From the NCBI GenBank assembly GCA_029582265.1, contig CM055822.1, forward strand, positions 40,631,067 to 40,695,066: a stretch of 64,000 nucleotides of DNA, written 5' to 3'. Shown piece by piece: positions 12,002 through 24,080 of this stretch; the first letter of the stretch is position 1; each line of letters starts with the position of its first letter. A program made the position numbers and the translations under genes. Under the pieces are notes generated by a model that was given only the letters and a program-made list of their open reading frames with translations, was not told the origin of the DNA and made no database searches. Origin of the DNA: Zoroaster sp. YZ-2022 (Eukaryota; Echinodermata; Asteroidea; Forcipulatida; Zoroasteridae).

Positions 12002-13991
12002 ACTAGAGCTCAATTGTATTCGTGAACGAATACCCAGCTGTTTCGCTATTTTTTATCATATTAACTTCCACTTTGAGCCGTGAGGACTTTTGAAATGTTA
12101 TGACATCATTGAATGGATTGTGATACAAATAATTAGCTACAAGATGACACAAAGATTGTTAGTTAATGTCATATAGTTCATGAGATATGATTGTTTTAAC
12201 AGAAAAAACTTCAAACTAATGTAATTCAAAAACCGATGACGTGTACTATCATTTACATGCACTGCTTACTTCTGGTGACAGTGCATGTTTTGTTTGTATC
12301 CCTATAATGTCACCATTCAACACCGGATGCAAAATATATACAACTGATGAATTGTTTAGTTGCATAATACATATGCAGGTTAACTAAAATGTAATGTCCA
12401 GTAGGTTTATTACTTCAATGTTACAGACTTCCACAAAATGCCATACTTTCTAGAGTACCTTCTTTTTATATTTGTACAGTTGGGATTATGGAGACTGTCA
12501 GTTTTAGTCGAAAGAGCCAGTTGGGCATGAGAGTGCACTGCCTACATGAGGTTAACATGTTTTGCATCATGTGCGAGTAGTTCTCAGTGACAGTATAGAC
12601 AATGTGCCCTCTGACGTCACACCTAAACCAAAACATTATGTTTCTGCCCTGCGGTATACGCGCGCATCATGTTTTTGAATAAATTTGATTTGGGAGTGAA
12701 GTCGCAGGTCATGTTGCATTGCTATATTTGAACTTCTGGTTTCGACCGGAAGCAAACGTCACAATAAGGTCATATTTGCACGAATTGTCAAGTGGGTAAC
12801 GACCTACAATATGGCTCAAAGATCATAATTATAACTATTGTGGTTCAAAAGTTATACATTTTTAAATAGTTTTTCAATATTAATCTTTAACTTAGTGTAA
12901 CTTGACACTTGATGACGTAATAATGACGTAATTTGTTTTGATATTTAAGTTGATTCATAAGCTACAACATGACATATCATTTGTGGTAATGTGACATTGG
13001 CAAGTGTACAAGTGAAAATAACATCTTTTTAAACCTGTCGCTAGAGGGCGCTCTTGCATATGATGACGTCATCAAACCTACTATCCAAAAGAGTACACCC
13101 TACTGATGATTACATACACAGAAATCATAGCATTATTTTTTATCATATTGGGTGTAGAGCTCTTTAAACTTCAACTTCCGGTTTGGACCGGAAGCTAAGG
13201 TCAAAATGGGGTCATATCTGTGCATGAAATACGGAGTGGGTAACGACCTACAATATGCCACATAATCAAATTGATAGCATATGTGGTTCAGGAGTTATTA
13301 ATTTTTTAATATTTTTTCATTATTAATCTTTGATTTAGTGTAACTTGACACCTGATGATGTCATTATGACGTAATTTGTTTTGATATTTAAGTTGATTCA
13401 TAAGCTACAATATGACATATCATTTGTGGTAATGTGACATTGGCAAGTGTAGAAGTGAAAATAACGTCTTGTTAAACCTGTCACTAGAGGGCGCTCTTGC
13501 ATATGATGACGTCATCAAACCTACTATCCAAAAGAGTACGCCCTACTGATGATTACATACACAGAAATCATAGCATTATTTTTTATCATATTGGCTGTAG
13601 AGCTCTTTAAACTTCAACTTCCGGTTTGGACCGGAAGCTAAGGTCAAAATGGGGTCATATCTGTGCACGAAATACGGAGTGGGTAACGACCTACAATATG
13701 CCACATAGATGAAATTGATAGCATATGTGGTTCAGGAGTTATTAATTTTTTAATGTTTTTCATTATTAATTTTGATTTAGTGTAACTTGACACCTGATTA
13801 CGTAATTATGACGTCATTGCAATATGCACACTATTGCACTATTGCCTTTGGTCCCCTTAAGTTTCATTGCAATCGCATTTATGGAACACTGCAAAATGGC
13901 GTTCAGAATGAAACATGTGTTATTGCAATGCACTTCCGGTACGGAAAGCGCTGAAAAAGACAAAAAAGAAAGAAAAAAAACTTTAACAAAA
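12002..13991 (+). mobile_element. Mosaic 443-bp-subrepeat element, copy C
   Basis: Same start and end; shares the post-start unique region of copies A and D (about 12240-12720) and has three subrepeats (near 12727, 13170 and 13615). Ends in the CTTCCGGTACGGAAAGCGCT motif and an A-rich tail. Confidence 0.65.
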
Positions 13992-14033
13992 ACTAGAGCT
14001 GTTTCGCTGCGCTTCGCTGCGAAACAGCTAAAA
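13992..14033. repeat. Perfect GCGAAACAGCT hairpin between copies C and D
   Basis: AGCTGTTTCGC, a short GC-rich loop, then GCGAAACAGCT, bracketed on both sides by AAAACTAGAGCT. The stem repeats the CAGCTGTTTCGC motif found near the start of every mosaic element copy. It looks like an extremely short derivative or a terminal hairpin of the same family. Confidence 0.6.
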
Positions 14034-15410
14034 ACTAGAGCTCAATTGTATTCGTGAACGAATACCCAGCTGTTTCGCTATTTTGTATCATATTAACTTC
14101 CACTTTGAGCCGTGAGGACTTTTGAAATGTTATGACATCATTGAATGGATTGTGATACAAATAATTAGCTACAAGATGACACAAAGATTGTTAGTTATAA
14201 GCATTAGTTGTAAAGCTCAAATAAATGTAAAATTTTGAAGCATGTACTATCATTTACATGCACTGCTTACTTCTGGTGACAGTGCATGTTTTGTTTGTAT
14301 CCCTATAATGTCACCATTCAACACCGGATGCAAAATATATACAACTGATGAATTGTTTAGTTGCATAATACGTATGCAGGTTAACTAAAATGTAATGTCA
14401 AGTAGGTTTATTACTTCAATGTTACAGACTTCCACAAAATACCATACTTTCTAGAGTACCTTCTTTTTATATTTGTACAGTTGGGATTATGGAGACTGTC
14501 AGTTTTAGTCGAAAGAGCCAGTTGGGCATGAGAGTGCACTGCCTACATGAGGGTTAACATGTTTTGCATCATGTGCGAGTAGTTCTCAGTGATAGTATAG
14601 ACAATGTGCCCTCTGACGTCACACCTAAACCAAAACATTATGTTTCTGCCCTGCGGTATACGCGCGCATCATGTTTTTGAATAAATTTGGTTTGGGAGTG
14701 AAGTCGCAGGTCATGTTGCATTGCTATATTTGAACTTCTGGTTTCGACCGGAAGTAAACGTCACAATAAGGTCATATTTGCACGAATTGTCAAGTGGATA
14801 ACGACCTACAATATGCCTCAAAGATCATAATTATAGCTATTGTGGTTCAAAAGTTATAAATTTTTTAATAGTTTTTCAATATTAATATTTAACTTAGTGT
14901 AACTTAACACCTGATGACGTCATAATGACGTAATTTGTTTTGATATTTAAGTTGATTCATATGCTACAATATGACATATCATTTGTGGTAATGTGACATT
15001 GGCAAGTGTACAAGTGAAAATAACGTCTTTTTAAACCTGTCGCTAGAGGGCGCTCTTGCATATGATGACGTCATCAAACCTACTATCCAAAAGCGTACAC
15101 CCTACTAATGATTACATACACAGAAATCATAGCATTATTTTTTATCATATTGGCTGTAGAGCACTTTAAAATTGAAGTTCCGGTTTGGACCGGAAGCTAA
15201 GGTCAAAATGGGGTCATATCTGTGCACGAAATACGGAGTGGGTAACGACCTACAATATGCCATATAGATGAAATTGATAGCATATGTGGTTCAGGAGTTA
15301 TTAATTTTTTTATGTTTTTTCATTATTAATTTTTGATTTAGTGTAACTTGACACCTGATGTCGTAATTATAACGTCATTGCAATATGCACACTATTGCAC
15401 TATTGCCTTG
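14034..15410 (+). mobile_element. Mosaic 443-bp-subrepeat element, copy D (truncated)
   Basis: Has the standard start and unique segment and two subrepeats (near 14732 and 15175). It stops at ACTATTGCCTT, where the 232-bp satellite takes over; in copies A-C about 120 bp of terminal sequence follows this point. Confidence 0.65.
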
Positions 15411-18400
15411 TGTCCATGGAGGCCGTTTAAGGTACGAAATAATTATCCAAATTCAAAAGTATGGTGTTTGTCTGAAAGGGGAGAACCTAAGCTTTAATTT
15501 AGATATAAAATTATCGGCCTCCCTTGAAAACTTTAAAAGTTATTCCCAACCCTAGAATTTTTTGTTTTTGTAACACTGTATAGAGCTGTATTGTTTGCGG
15601 TGAAACCGCATGCAAGTTGACGGTATTTTACAGATGGCTAAGTGTCCATTGAGGCCGTTTAAGGTACGAAATAATTATCCAAATTCAAATGTATGGTGTT
15701 TTTCTGAAAGGGGAGAACCTAAGCTTTAATTTAGATATAAAATTATCGGCCTCCCTTGAAAACTTTAAAAGTTATTCCCAACCATAGAATTTTTGTTGTT
15801 GTAATACTGTATAGTGCTGTAATGTTTGCGGTGAAACCGCATGGAAGTTGACGGTATTTTACAGAGGGCTAAGTGTCCATGGAGGCCGTTTAAGGTACGA
15901 TTTTTTTTTCCAAATTCAAAAGTATGGTGTTTTTCTGAAAGGGAAGAACCTAAGCTTTAATTTAGATATAAAATTATCGGCCTCCCTTGATAACTTTAAA
16001 AGTTATTCCCAACCATAGAAATGTTTTTTTTGGTAACACTGTATAGTGCTGTATTGTTTGCGATGAAACCGCATGCAAGTTGACTGTATTTTACAGAGGG
16101 CTAAGTGTCCATGGAGGCCGTTTAAGGTACGAAATAATTATCCAAATTCAAATGTATGGTGTTTTTCTGAAAGGGAAGAACCTAAGCTTTAATTTAGATA
16201 TAAAATTATCGGCCTCCCTTGATAACTTTAAAAGTTATTCCCAACCATAGAAATGTTTTTTTTTGTAACACTGTATAGTGCTGTATTGTTTGCGGTGAAA
16301 CCGCATGCAAGTTGACGGTATTTTACAGAGGGCTAAGTGTCCATGGAGGCCGTTTAAGGTACGAAATAATTATCCAAATTCAAATCTATGGTGTTTTTCT
16401 GAAAGGGGAGAACCTAAGCTTTAATTTAGATATAAAATTATCGGCCTCCCTTGAAAACTTTAAAAGTTATTCCCAACCATAGAAATCTTTTTTTTTGTAA
16501 CACTGTATAGTGCTGTAATGTTTGCGGTCAAACCGCATGCAAGTTGACGGTATTTTACAGAGGGCTAAGTGTCAATGGAGGCCGTTTAAGGTACGAATTT
16601 TTGTTCCAAATTCAAAAGTATGGTGTTTCTCTGAAAGGGAAGAACCTAAGCTTTAATTTAGATATAAAATTATTGGCCTCCCTTGAAAACTTTAAAAGTT
16701 ATTCCCAACCCTAGAAATGTTTTTTTTGTAACACTGTATAGTGCTGTATTGTTTGCGATGAAACCGCATGCAAGTTGACGGTATTTTAGAGAGGGCTAAG
16801 TGTCCATGGAGGCCGTTTAAGGTACGAAATAATTATCCAAATTCAAAAGTATGGTGTTTGTCTGAAAGGGAAGAACCTAAGCTTTAATTTAGATATAAAA
16901 TTATCGGCCTCCCTTGATAACTTTAAAAGTTATTCCCAACCATAGAAATGTTTTTTTTGTAACACTGTATAGTGCTGTATTGTTTGCGGTGAAACCGCAT
17001 GCAAGTTGACGGTATTTTACAGGTGGCTAAGTGTCCATGGAGGCCGTTTAATTAAGGTACGAAATAATTATCCAAATTCAAATCTATGGTGTTTTTCTGA
17101 AAGGGGAGAACCTAAGCTTTAATTTAGATATAAAATTATCGGCCTCCCTTGAAAACTTTAAAAGTTATTCCCATCCCTATAAATGTTTTTTTGTAATACT
17201 GTATAGTGCTGTATATTGTTTCCGGTGAAACCGTATGGAAGTTGACGGTATTTTACAGAGGGCTAAGTGTCCATGGAGGCCGTTTAAGGTACGAAATAAT
17301 TATCCAAATTCAAAAGTATGGTGTTTGTCTGAAAGGGGAGAACCTAAGCTTTAATTTAGATATAAAATTATCGGCCTCCCTTGAAAACTTTAAAAGTTAT
17401 TCCCAACCCTAGAAATGTATTTTTTGTAACACTGTATAGAGCTGTATTGTTTGCGGTGAAACCGCATGCAAGTTGACGGTATTTTACAGATGGCTAAGTG
17501 TCCATTGAGGCCGTTTAAGGTACGAAATAATTATCCAAATTCAAATGTATGGTGTTTTTCTGAAAGGGAAGAACCTAAGCTTTAATTTAGATATAAAATT
17601 ATCGGCCTCCCTTGATAACTTTAAAAGTTATTCCCAACCATAGAAATGTTTTTTTTGTAACACTGTATAGTGCTGTATTGTTTGCGGTGAAACCGCATGC
17701 AAGTTGACGGTATTTTACAGAGGGCTAAGTGTCCATGGAGGCCGTTTAAGGTACGAAATAATTATCCAAATTCAAATGTATGGTGTTTTTTTGAAAGGGG
17801 AGAACCTAAGCTTTAATTTAGATATAAAATTATCGGCCTCCCTTGAAAACTTTAAAAGTTATTCCCAACCATAGAAATCTTTTTTTTGTAACACTGTATA
17901 GTGCTGTAATGTTTGCGGTGAAACCGCATGCAAGTTGACGGTATTTTACAGAGGGCTAAGTGTCCATGGAGGCCGTTTAAGGTACGATTTTTTTTTCCAA
18001 ATTCAAAAGTATGGTGTTTTTCTGAAAGGGAAGAACCTAAGCTTTAATTTAGATATAAAATTATCGGCCTCCCTTGATAACTTTAAAAGTTATTCCCAAC
18101 CATAGAAATGTTTTTTTTGTAACACTGTATAGTGCTGTATTGTTTGCGATGAAACCGCATGCAAGTTGACTGTATTTTACAGAGGGCTAAGTGTCCATGG
18201 AGGCCGTTTAAGGTACGAAATAATTATCCAAATTCAAATGTATGGTGTTTTTCTGAAAGGGAAGAACCTAAGCTTTAATTTAGATATAAAATTATCGGCC
18301 TCCCTTGATAACTTTAAAAGTTATTCCCAACCATAGAAATGTTTTTTTTTGTAACACTGTATAGTGCTGTATTGTTTGCGGTGAAACCGCATGCAAGTTG

Positions 18401-18535
18401 ACGGTATTTTACAGAGGGCTAAGTGTCCATGGAGGCCGTTTAATGGTACGAATTAAATTATCCAAATTCAAATCTAATTCCAAATTCAAAGTATGGTGTT
18501 TGAATTTAAATATTAATATTAATATTGCCTATCAT
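15411..18535. repeat. 231-232-bp satellite array, 13 full units plus a partial one
   Basis: Units begin TGTCCATGGAGGCCGTTTAA at 15411, 15643, 15874, 16106, 16338, 16570, 16801, 17032, 17268, 17499, 17730, 17961, 18192 and 18424. All spacings are 231-232 bp except one of 236 bp, caused by a short duplication at 17048-17052. Each unit has an internal near-palindrome GCGGTGAAACCGC. Units differ by few substitutions. Short ORFs inside are chance products. Confidence 0.95.
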
Positions 18536-19271
18536 GTTATGCATATTGCCGTGTTATGCATATTGCCTACTGCGTGTTATGCATATTGCCTACTGCGTGT
18601 TATGCATATTGCCTACTGCGTGTTATGCATATTAGCTACTGCGTGTTATGCATATTGCGCACTGCATGTTATGCATATTGCGTACTGCGTGTTATGCATA
18701 TTGGGCACTGTGTGTTATGCATATTGCCTACTGCGTGTTATGCATATTGCGTACTGCGTGTTATGCATATTGCCTACTGCGTGTTATGCATATTGCCTAC
18801 TGCGTGTTATGCATATTGCCTACTGCGTGTTATGCATATTGCCTACTGCGTGTTATGCATATTGCGTACTGCGTGTTATGCATATTGCGCACTGCGTGTT
18901 ATGCATATTGCGTACTGCGTGTTATGCATATTGCGTACTGCGTGTTATGCATATTGCGCACTGCGTGTTATGCATATTGAGCACTGCGTGTTATGCATAT
19001 TGCGCACTGCGTGTTATGCATATTGCGTACTGCGTGTTATGCATATTGCGTACTGCGTGTTATGCATATTGCGTACTGCGTGTTATGCATATTGCGTACT
19101 GCGTGTTATGCATATTGCGTACTGCGTGTTATGCATATTGCGTACTGCGTGTTATGCATATTGCGTACTGCGTGTTATGCATATTGTGCGTGTTATGCAT
19201 ATTGCGTACTGCGTGTTATGCATATTGCCTACTGCGTGTTATGCATATTGCGTACTGCGTGATATGCATAT
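18536..19271. repeat. 23-bp minisatellite, left block
   Basis: About 32 tandem copies of TATGCATATTGCNTACTGCGTGT, with small variants at the N position (C, G, GC/CA). Because 23 is not a multiple of three and the unit lacks stops, all three + frames stay open and give Cys/Tyr-rich repeat peptides. The array is interrupted at 19272 by a copia element and continues at 23929. Confidence 0.95.
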
Positions 19272-19517
19272 TGTTGATGCCATCTCAATAAGTCGATTGA
19301 GGTAAATGAAAGACAACTTACTCTAGTATAATAAATCCTTGTTACATTTATTGTTAACCTCAGAACGTACACTACCAACGATGGGCGTGCAACAAAAACA
19401 TGTGTCATACAAAAGATGGCGTCTCAGCCGGAACTATAATTTACGGTGAACAGCATACATATCAATACGCGGAACTACATATTCCAATCATGAGGGTAAA
19501 CTAGTTAAATCGTAACA
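19272..19517 (-). repeat. Copia 3' LTR
   Basis: 246 bp; no differences from 23683-23928 seen by eye. It follows the polypurine tract in element orientation. Contains AATAAA in + orientation, but on the element strand no strong polyadenylation signal is obvious. Confidence 0.92.
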
Positions 19518-19650
19518 CCCCCACTTACTCTCATGATGTTAAACCACTAAATTATTTATTAACTTATTACATATGGTGTTTACATAATACTATAGTGTAT
19601 AGTCTCTTATGATGTTAACATACTACTTTAACTACATATATGTAGTACAA

Positions 19651-22600
19651 TTAGTTTCCAAAAAGGTATTTTTTGAATCTTTGGATTTTGAACTTGGTCA
19701 TTGGTTTTGTTAGAATATCTGCGACCATATCCTCTGTGGGACAGTATTGGATATCAATTTTGCCTTCTTCAAGTGCATTGCGAACAAAATGATATCTGAT
19801 GTCTATGTGTTTTGATCTCTGTCTGTTAACGGGGTTTTTACTTAGTGCAATAGCACCTTGGTTATCTTCATACATTGTTACACATTTATACATATTCTTA
19901 TCATCCATACCCTTTAGCAGTTGAGTTAGGTATAAACTCTCCTGAGTAGTGGTTCCCAGACCCATATACTCGGCTTCACAAGTGGATAATGCAACAGTTG
20001 GTTGTTTCTTTGACTTCCACGATATAACAGCCCCACCTTTTGTCAAAGCAAAACAGTAGCCGGTGGTACTTTTCCTATCCTCTATGGATGATGCCCAGTC
20101 CGAGTCGCTAAAGGCAATCAACCCTAGAGGGTGGTTAGTTTTCCTGTACACTAATTCGTGTTCTATGGTGCCTTTTAGGAACCGCAGAACATGTTTGGCC
20201 ATAGTCATATGTTTATTCCTTGGATTTGAGAGATGTTGGGACAATTGACTAACTACCCAAGCAATATCTGGTCTAGTGCTTGTCGCGGCGTAAATCAGGC
20301 TACCCACTATTTCCCTGTATTTCTTAGGGTCGACGTATTCGTTGTTATATGGGTTGTCATCTAATTTTGCTTCACAGGGCGTGGCTCTTGGTTTACAGTC
20401 CGACATGTCAAATCTTTCTAACATTTTTGTGATGTATCTTCTCTGGCTCATTCTGATCTCGTAATTTTTTTATGTGAAATCAATTCCTAAGAAGTAGGAA
20501 ATTTTGCCCAAATCTTTCATTTTGAATTGCTCTTGCATGGTTTCTTTAAAGCGATTCAATAATGTCATATTACTCGCAGCAATAATAAGGTCGTCCACCC
20601 ATACAATAACTAGTATTACGCCCATGTCTGTGTCTTTCTTGTACACGCAATGATCTGCTACATTTTGTATGAAATCGTCTTTACACAAATGATCATGTAG
20701 TATCCTGTTCCAATTTCGACCAGATTGTTTTAGACCATATATTGATTTCTTAAGTTTGTAAACTAGACGATTACCATCGTCTGATTTTACTTCAAAACCT
20801 TCCGGTTGGTCCAGATGTATTTATGTATCAATTGGGGCATGGAGGTAAGCAGTTTTAACATCCATCTGATGGACGATGAGATCATTTTGGGCAGCAATTT
20901 GCATCAGTGCTCTGACTGATGTAATGTTAGCTGTTGGAGAAAATGTTTCCTGGTAATCTATCCCTTTGACCTGATTGTAACCTTTTGCTACATATCTTGC
21001 TTTGAGTGATTTTGCACCCTCTGCATTTTCCTTGGTGGCATATACCCATCTACCCCCTACTGAGTTCCTACCCTCTGGTAAATTCACCAGGTCAAAAGTA
21101 TCATTCTCCTGGAGAGAGTTAAATTCTTCTGTCATGGCTTGTTTCCAACCCGAGGCATGAGTTGAATTTAAGGCTTCTTTGTAACTTTGTGGTACCCCGC
21201 AAATTTTGTAGCAATAATCTACTGATGATGACGTACATGTATGTACCTCATCTTCATTTTCGAACTCTGTTAAATACTGTTCTAGGTATCTGGGACGGTT
21301 TCTTTCTCTGTTTGGGTATCTCCTATTTTGAGGGTTGTCTTCCTCTTTGGTCCACTCTAACGTTTCATTTGCATCATTTTGTTCCGTGTCATCGTCAATG
21401 GTAGGGTCGTTGTTTTCAATTGTGTTTTTGTCCTCTAAATTCAGAGTGTCTGTGTCATGGTTCGAAGTGTCTGTGACAATTACGTCGTAATTAGTCTGAG
21501 TGTGTTGGTCAATATTCTTACTTAGAAATTTCACGAGTCTGTGCTTTAAGACTTTCCCACTATCTGGGTAGTAGACCAGATACGCTGGACTATTGGTGTC
21601 ATGGCCAACAAATATTCCCTTTTCACCCTTTGGGTCTAACTTAGTACGGTCATGTTTATACACATAGCATTCTGCACCAAAGACCCACATCTTTGATAAG
21701 TCTGGTTTAAGTCCTGTGAGAGTGTGGTATGGAGTCTGATTTGTACGATTATTATAGCACCTATTTCTTATGTATGCTGCAATTTTCACAGCATATGCCC
21801 ACATTGTCTTGGGTAGTTCTGATTCGATGAGCAAACATCTACCCATTTCAAAAAGAGTGCGCCAATGTCTCTCCGCAGTTCCATTTTGGTGAGGAGAGTA
21901 TGGCGATGATGTGTCATGCCTGATGCCTCTATCCCTCAGTAAGCCTTTGAAATCGTTACTCATGAATTCTCCCCCATTGTCTGATCTTATACACTTCACT
22001 GTACCGTATGGGGCGCAGTCTGCTAGAAATTGTTCGGTTGCCTGGACAGTGTCACTTTTGTTTCTGAGGAAATAGACAAAGATAGCACCCGAGTAATCAT
22101 CAGTAAATGAAATGGCATATTTGAAGTTATCTTTTGCATTTACATTTATTGGGCCTGCTAAATCAGTGTGTACCAACGCTAGGGGTTGTGTGGCTCTTGC
22201 ATCAGGCCCTCTGTTTCTATTGTTTACAAATTTACCTTCTATGCAGGTGTTACACGTCAATTTTTGCTTGCCTACTTTGCCCTTGATTTCCATGCCTTTC
22301 ACAACACTTTCCAGTTTAACAATATCATCAAAATTACAGTGGCCTAATATCGCATGCCATTCTTTGATATCGAGTGATAAGTTTACCTGGTCTGTGTTCT
22401 CTAAGTCTAACTCATCTACAGTGTTTAGGTAGTATAGTCTATTGTGTTCTTCAATCTTGAAGGTTGTTCCATCTTTCACCATCTCATTGTGTCCTGCTTT
22501 CAGCGTGATCTGTGCTCCAGTCCTTGTTGCTGCTTTCACGGAGAATATGTCATGCGGGTAAGATGGAATGTAGAGTGCCCCTTTAAGTGTTGCTTTTACC

Positions 22601-23694
22601 AATGTTCCTGTCGTATCGCGTAGCATGATTTCTGCGTCTCCCCTTTTTTTCACGAGGTTGTTCATTCGGGAACCATCAGCTAACTCCATGTAGTGCTTGT
22701 TAGGGTTGAAAGATTCATCACAGTTCTTTATGGTATCTGTTGTGACGATATGGGATGTAGCCCCAGTGTCCACCATCAAACCATTGTGGTTGACTATATA
22801 GTCCGTTGTATCTCTTGCTTTGAAAGCAAATGAATGTTCATGTCCTTCTAGGAAAGACGCCTGGTTGACGCTGTCCCGATTTTGGGTGCCTCGTTGTTGG
22901 GCGCGACAATGTTCGTTGGAATGTGTGGCACTATTGTGGTACTTGCGCCACATCCTCGATGAAGATGATGTATTTGTCTTCTGCCGTGTCTGTTGTTGTT
23001 GGGATGGTGATGGTTTGTGCGGGCAATTACGTGCAAAATGCCCAGAACGTCCACATGCATAGCAGTTTGATGTTGTGTCTTTGATAAACATAATGTTATC
23101 AGTGGTACTCTGTCCAGGTTTACGATTGAGATTTTCAGTTTCCTTAAAACTGCGTAGTTTAGCTTTAAATTGAGGAAACTTGACTTCTTCACTACTCTGG
23201 GAAATGTTAATTGTGAAGGGTTTGAATGTTTCTGGTAGTCCTTTCATTACCATCGCCACCATAAGTCCATCACTCACAGTCTCACCGGCATTCTGTAGTG
23301 CGGTCATGGATTTCTCCGCCCGTATCACGTAGTCAGTGATCGTCTCAGTCTCACCTTTAACTAAGGATGTTAGTTCTGTGTAAAGTGTGATGATCCTAGG
23401 CTTACTTATGCCCGCATAGTGTTCACGTAGTATTGCCAAAGCTTTCTTCCCATCATCAGGGGCATCCCGCATTATCAACGACAGGCTTTTGTCGTCAATA
23501 AGATTGACCAGTTCGGAGTAGCATTGTTCATTTTTAACAGCGTCAGGTTCTACGGCCAATATTGTAACACGTAATTTCAGGCCGTGTAGATGTGCTAAAA
23601 AACGTGTCTCCCAAATCTCGTAATTCTCACCGTCACCGTTGAACTGTAGTTTATTCCATTTATCCGTGCTGGGTCCATAACCTGTTGATGCCAT
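19651..23694 (-). CDS. Copia gag-pol polyprotein, broken by two in-frame TAA stops
   Basis: One continuous frame of 1,348 codons, starting at the ATG at 23694 (MASTGYGPSTDKW) inside the last 12 bp of the 5' LTR. Domains in order: UBN2-type gag, CCHC zinc knuckle CYACGRSGHFARNC, protease VDTGATSH, integrase with H/C finger (HAILGH...CNTC) and DDE core (HTDLAGP, FTDDYSG, SDNGGEF), reverse transcriptase (GIDYQETFSPTA, QMDVKTAYLH, VWVDDL), and RNase H (DSDWASS, TCEAEYMG). The frame is cut by TAA at 20823-20821, just after HAPIDT, and at 20472-20470, after FLGIDF; reading continues perfectly after both. The order integrase before RT is diagnostic for copia. As written the copy would lack RT and RNase H. 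Confidence 0.93.
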
Positions 23695-23928
23695 CTCAAT
23701 AAGTCGATTGAGGTAAATGAAAGACAACTTACTCTAGTATAATAAATCCTTGTTACATTTATTGTTAACCTCAGAACGTACACTACCAACGATGGGCGTG
23801 CAACAAAAACATGTGTCATACAAAAGATGGCGTCTCAGCCGGAACTATAATTTACGGTGAACAGCATACATATCAATACGCGGAACTACATATTCCAATC
23901 ATGAGGGTAAACTAGTTAAATCGTAACA
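23683..23928 (-). repeat. Copia 5' LTR
   Basis: 246 bp, ending in element orientation ATGGCATCAACA; the ATG is the gag start. The primer-binding site begins at the next base and is translated as part of gag (GYGPS). Confidence 0.92.
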
Positions 23929-24080
23929 CATATTGCGTACTGCGTCTTATGCATATTGCGTACTGCGTGTTATGCATATTGCCTACTGCGTGTTATGCAT
24001 ATTGCGTACTGCGTGTTATGCATATTTCCTACTGCGTGTTATGCATATTGCCTACTGCGTGTTATGCATATTGCCTACTG
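23929..24080. repeat. 23-bp minisatellite, right block
   Basis: About six and a half further copies of the 23-bp unit, starting with the duplicated CATAT. With 18536-19271 it forms one ancestral array split by the copia insertion. Confidence 0.93.

Larger units (their letters stand above)
19272..23928 (-). mobile_element. Ty1/copia LTR retrotransposon, complete with TSD
   Basis: Two LTRs of 246 bp (19272-19517 and 23683-23928) read as identical, with TG/CA termini. CATAT flanks both sides (19267-19271 and 23929-23933), a 5-bp target duplication. Reading on the minus strand, a primer-binding site GGTTATGGACCCAGC directly follows the 5' LTR. It matches the complement of the anticodon arm of initiator tRNA-Met (one mismatch), the half-tRNA priming used by Drosophila copia. 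A purine tract (AAGTGGGGG) precedes the 3' LTR. Identical LTRs imply a recent insertion. Confidence 0.95.

Noticed and set aside
18398..19305. Long Cys/Tyr-rich ORFs of 110-297 residues
   Set aside because: Pure translation of the 23-bp tandem repeat in all frames; no start context, no non-repeat domain.
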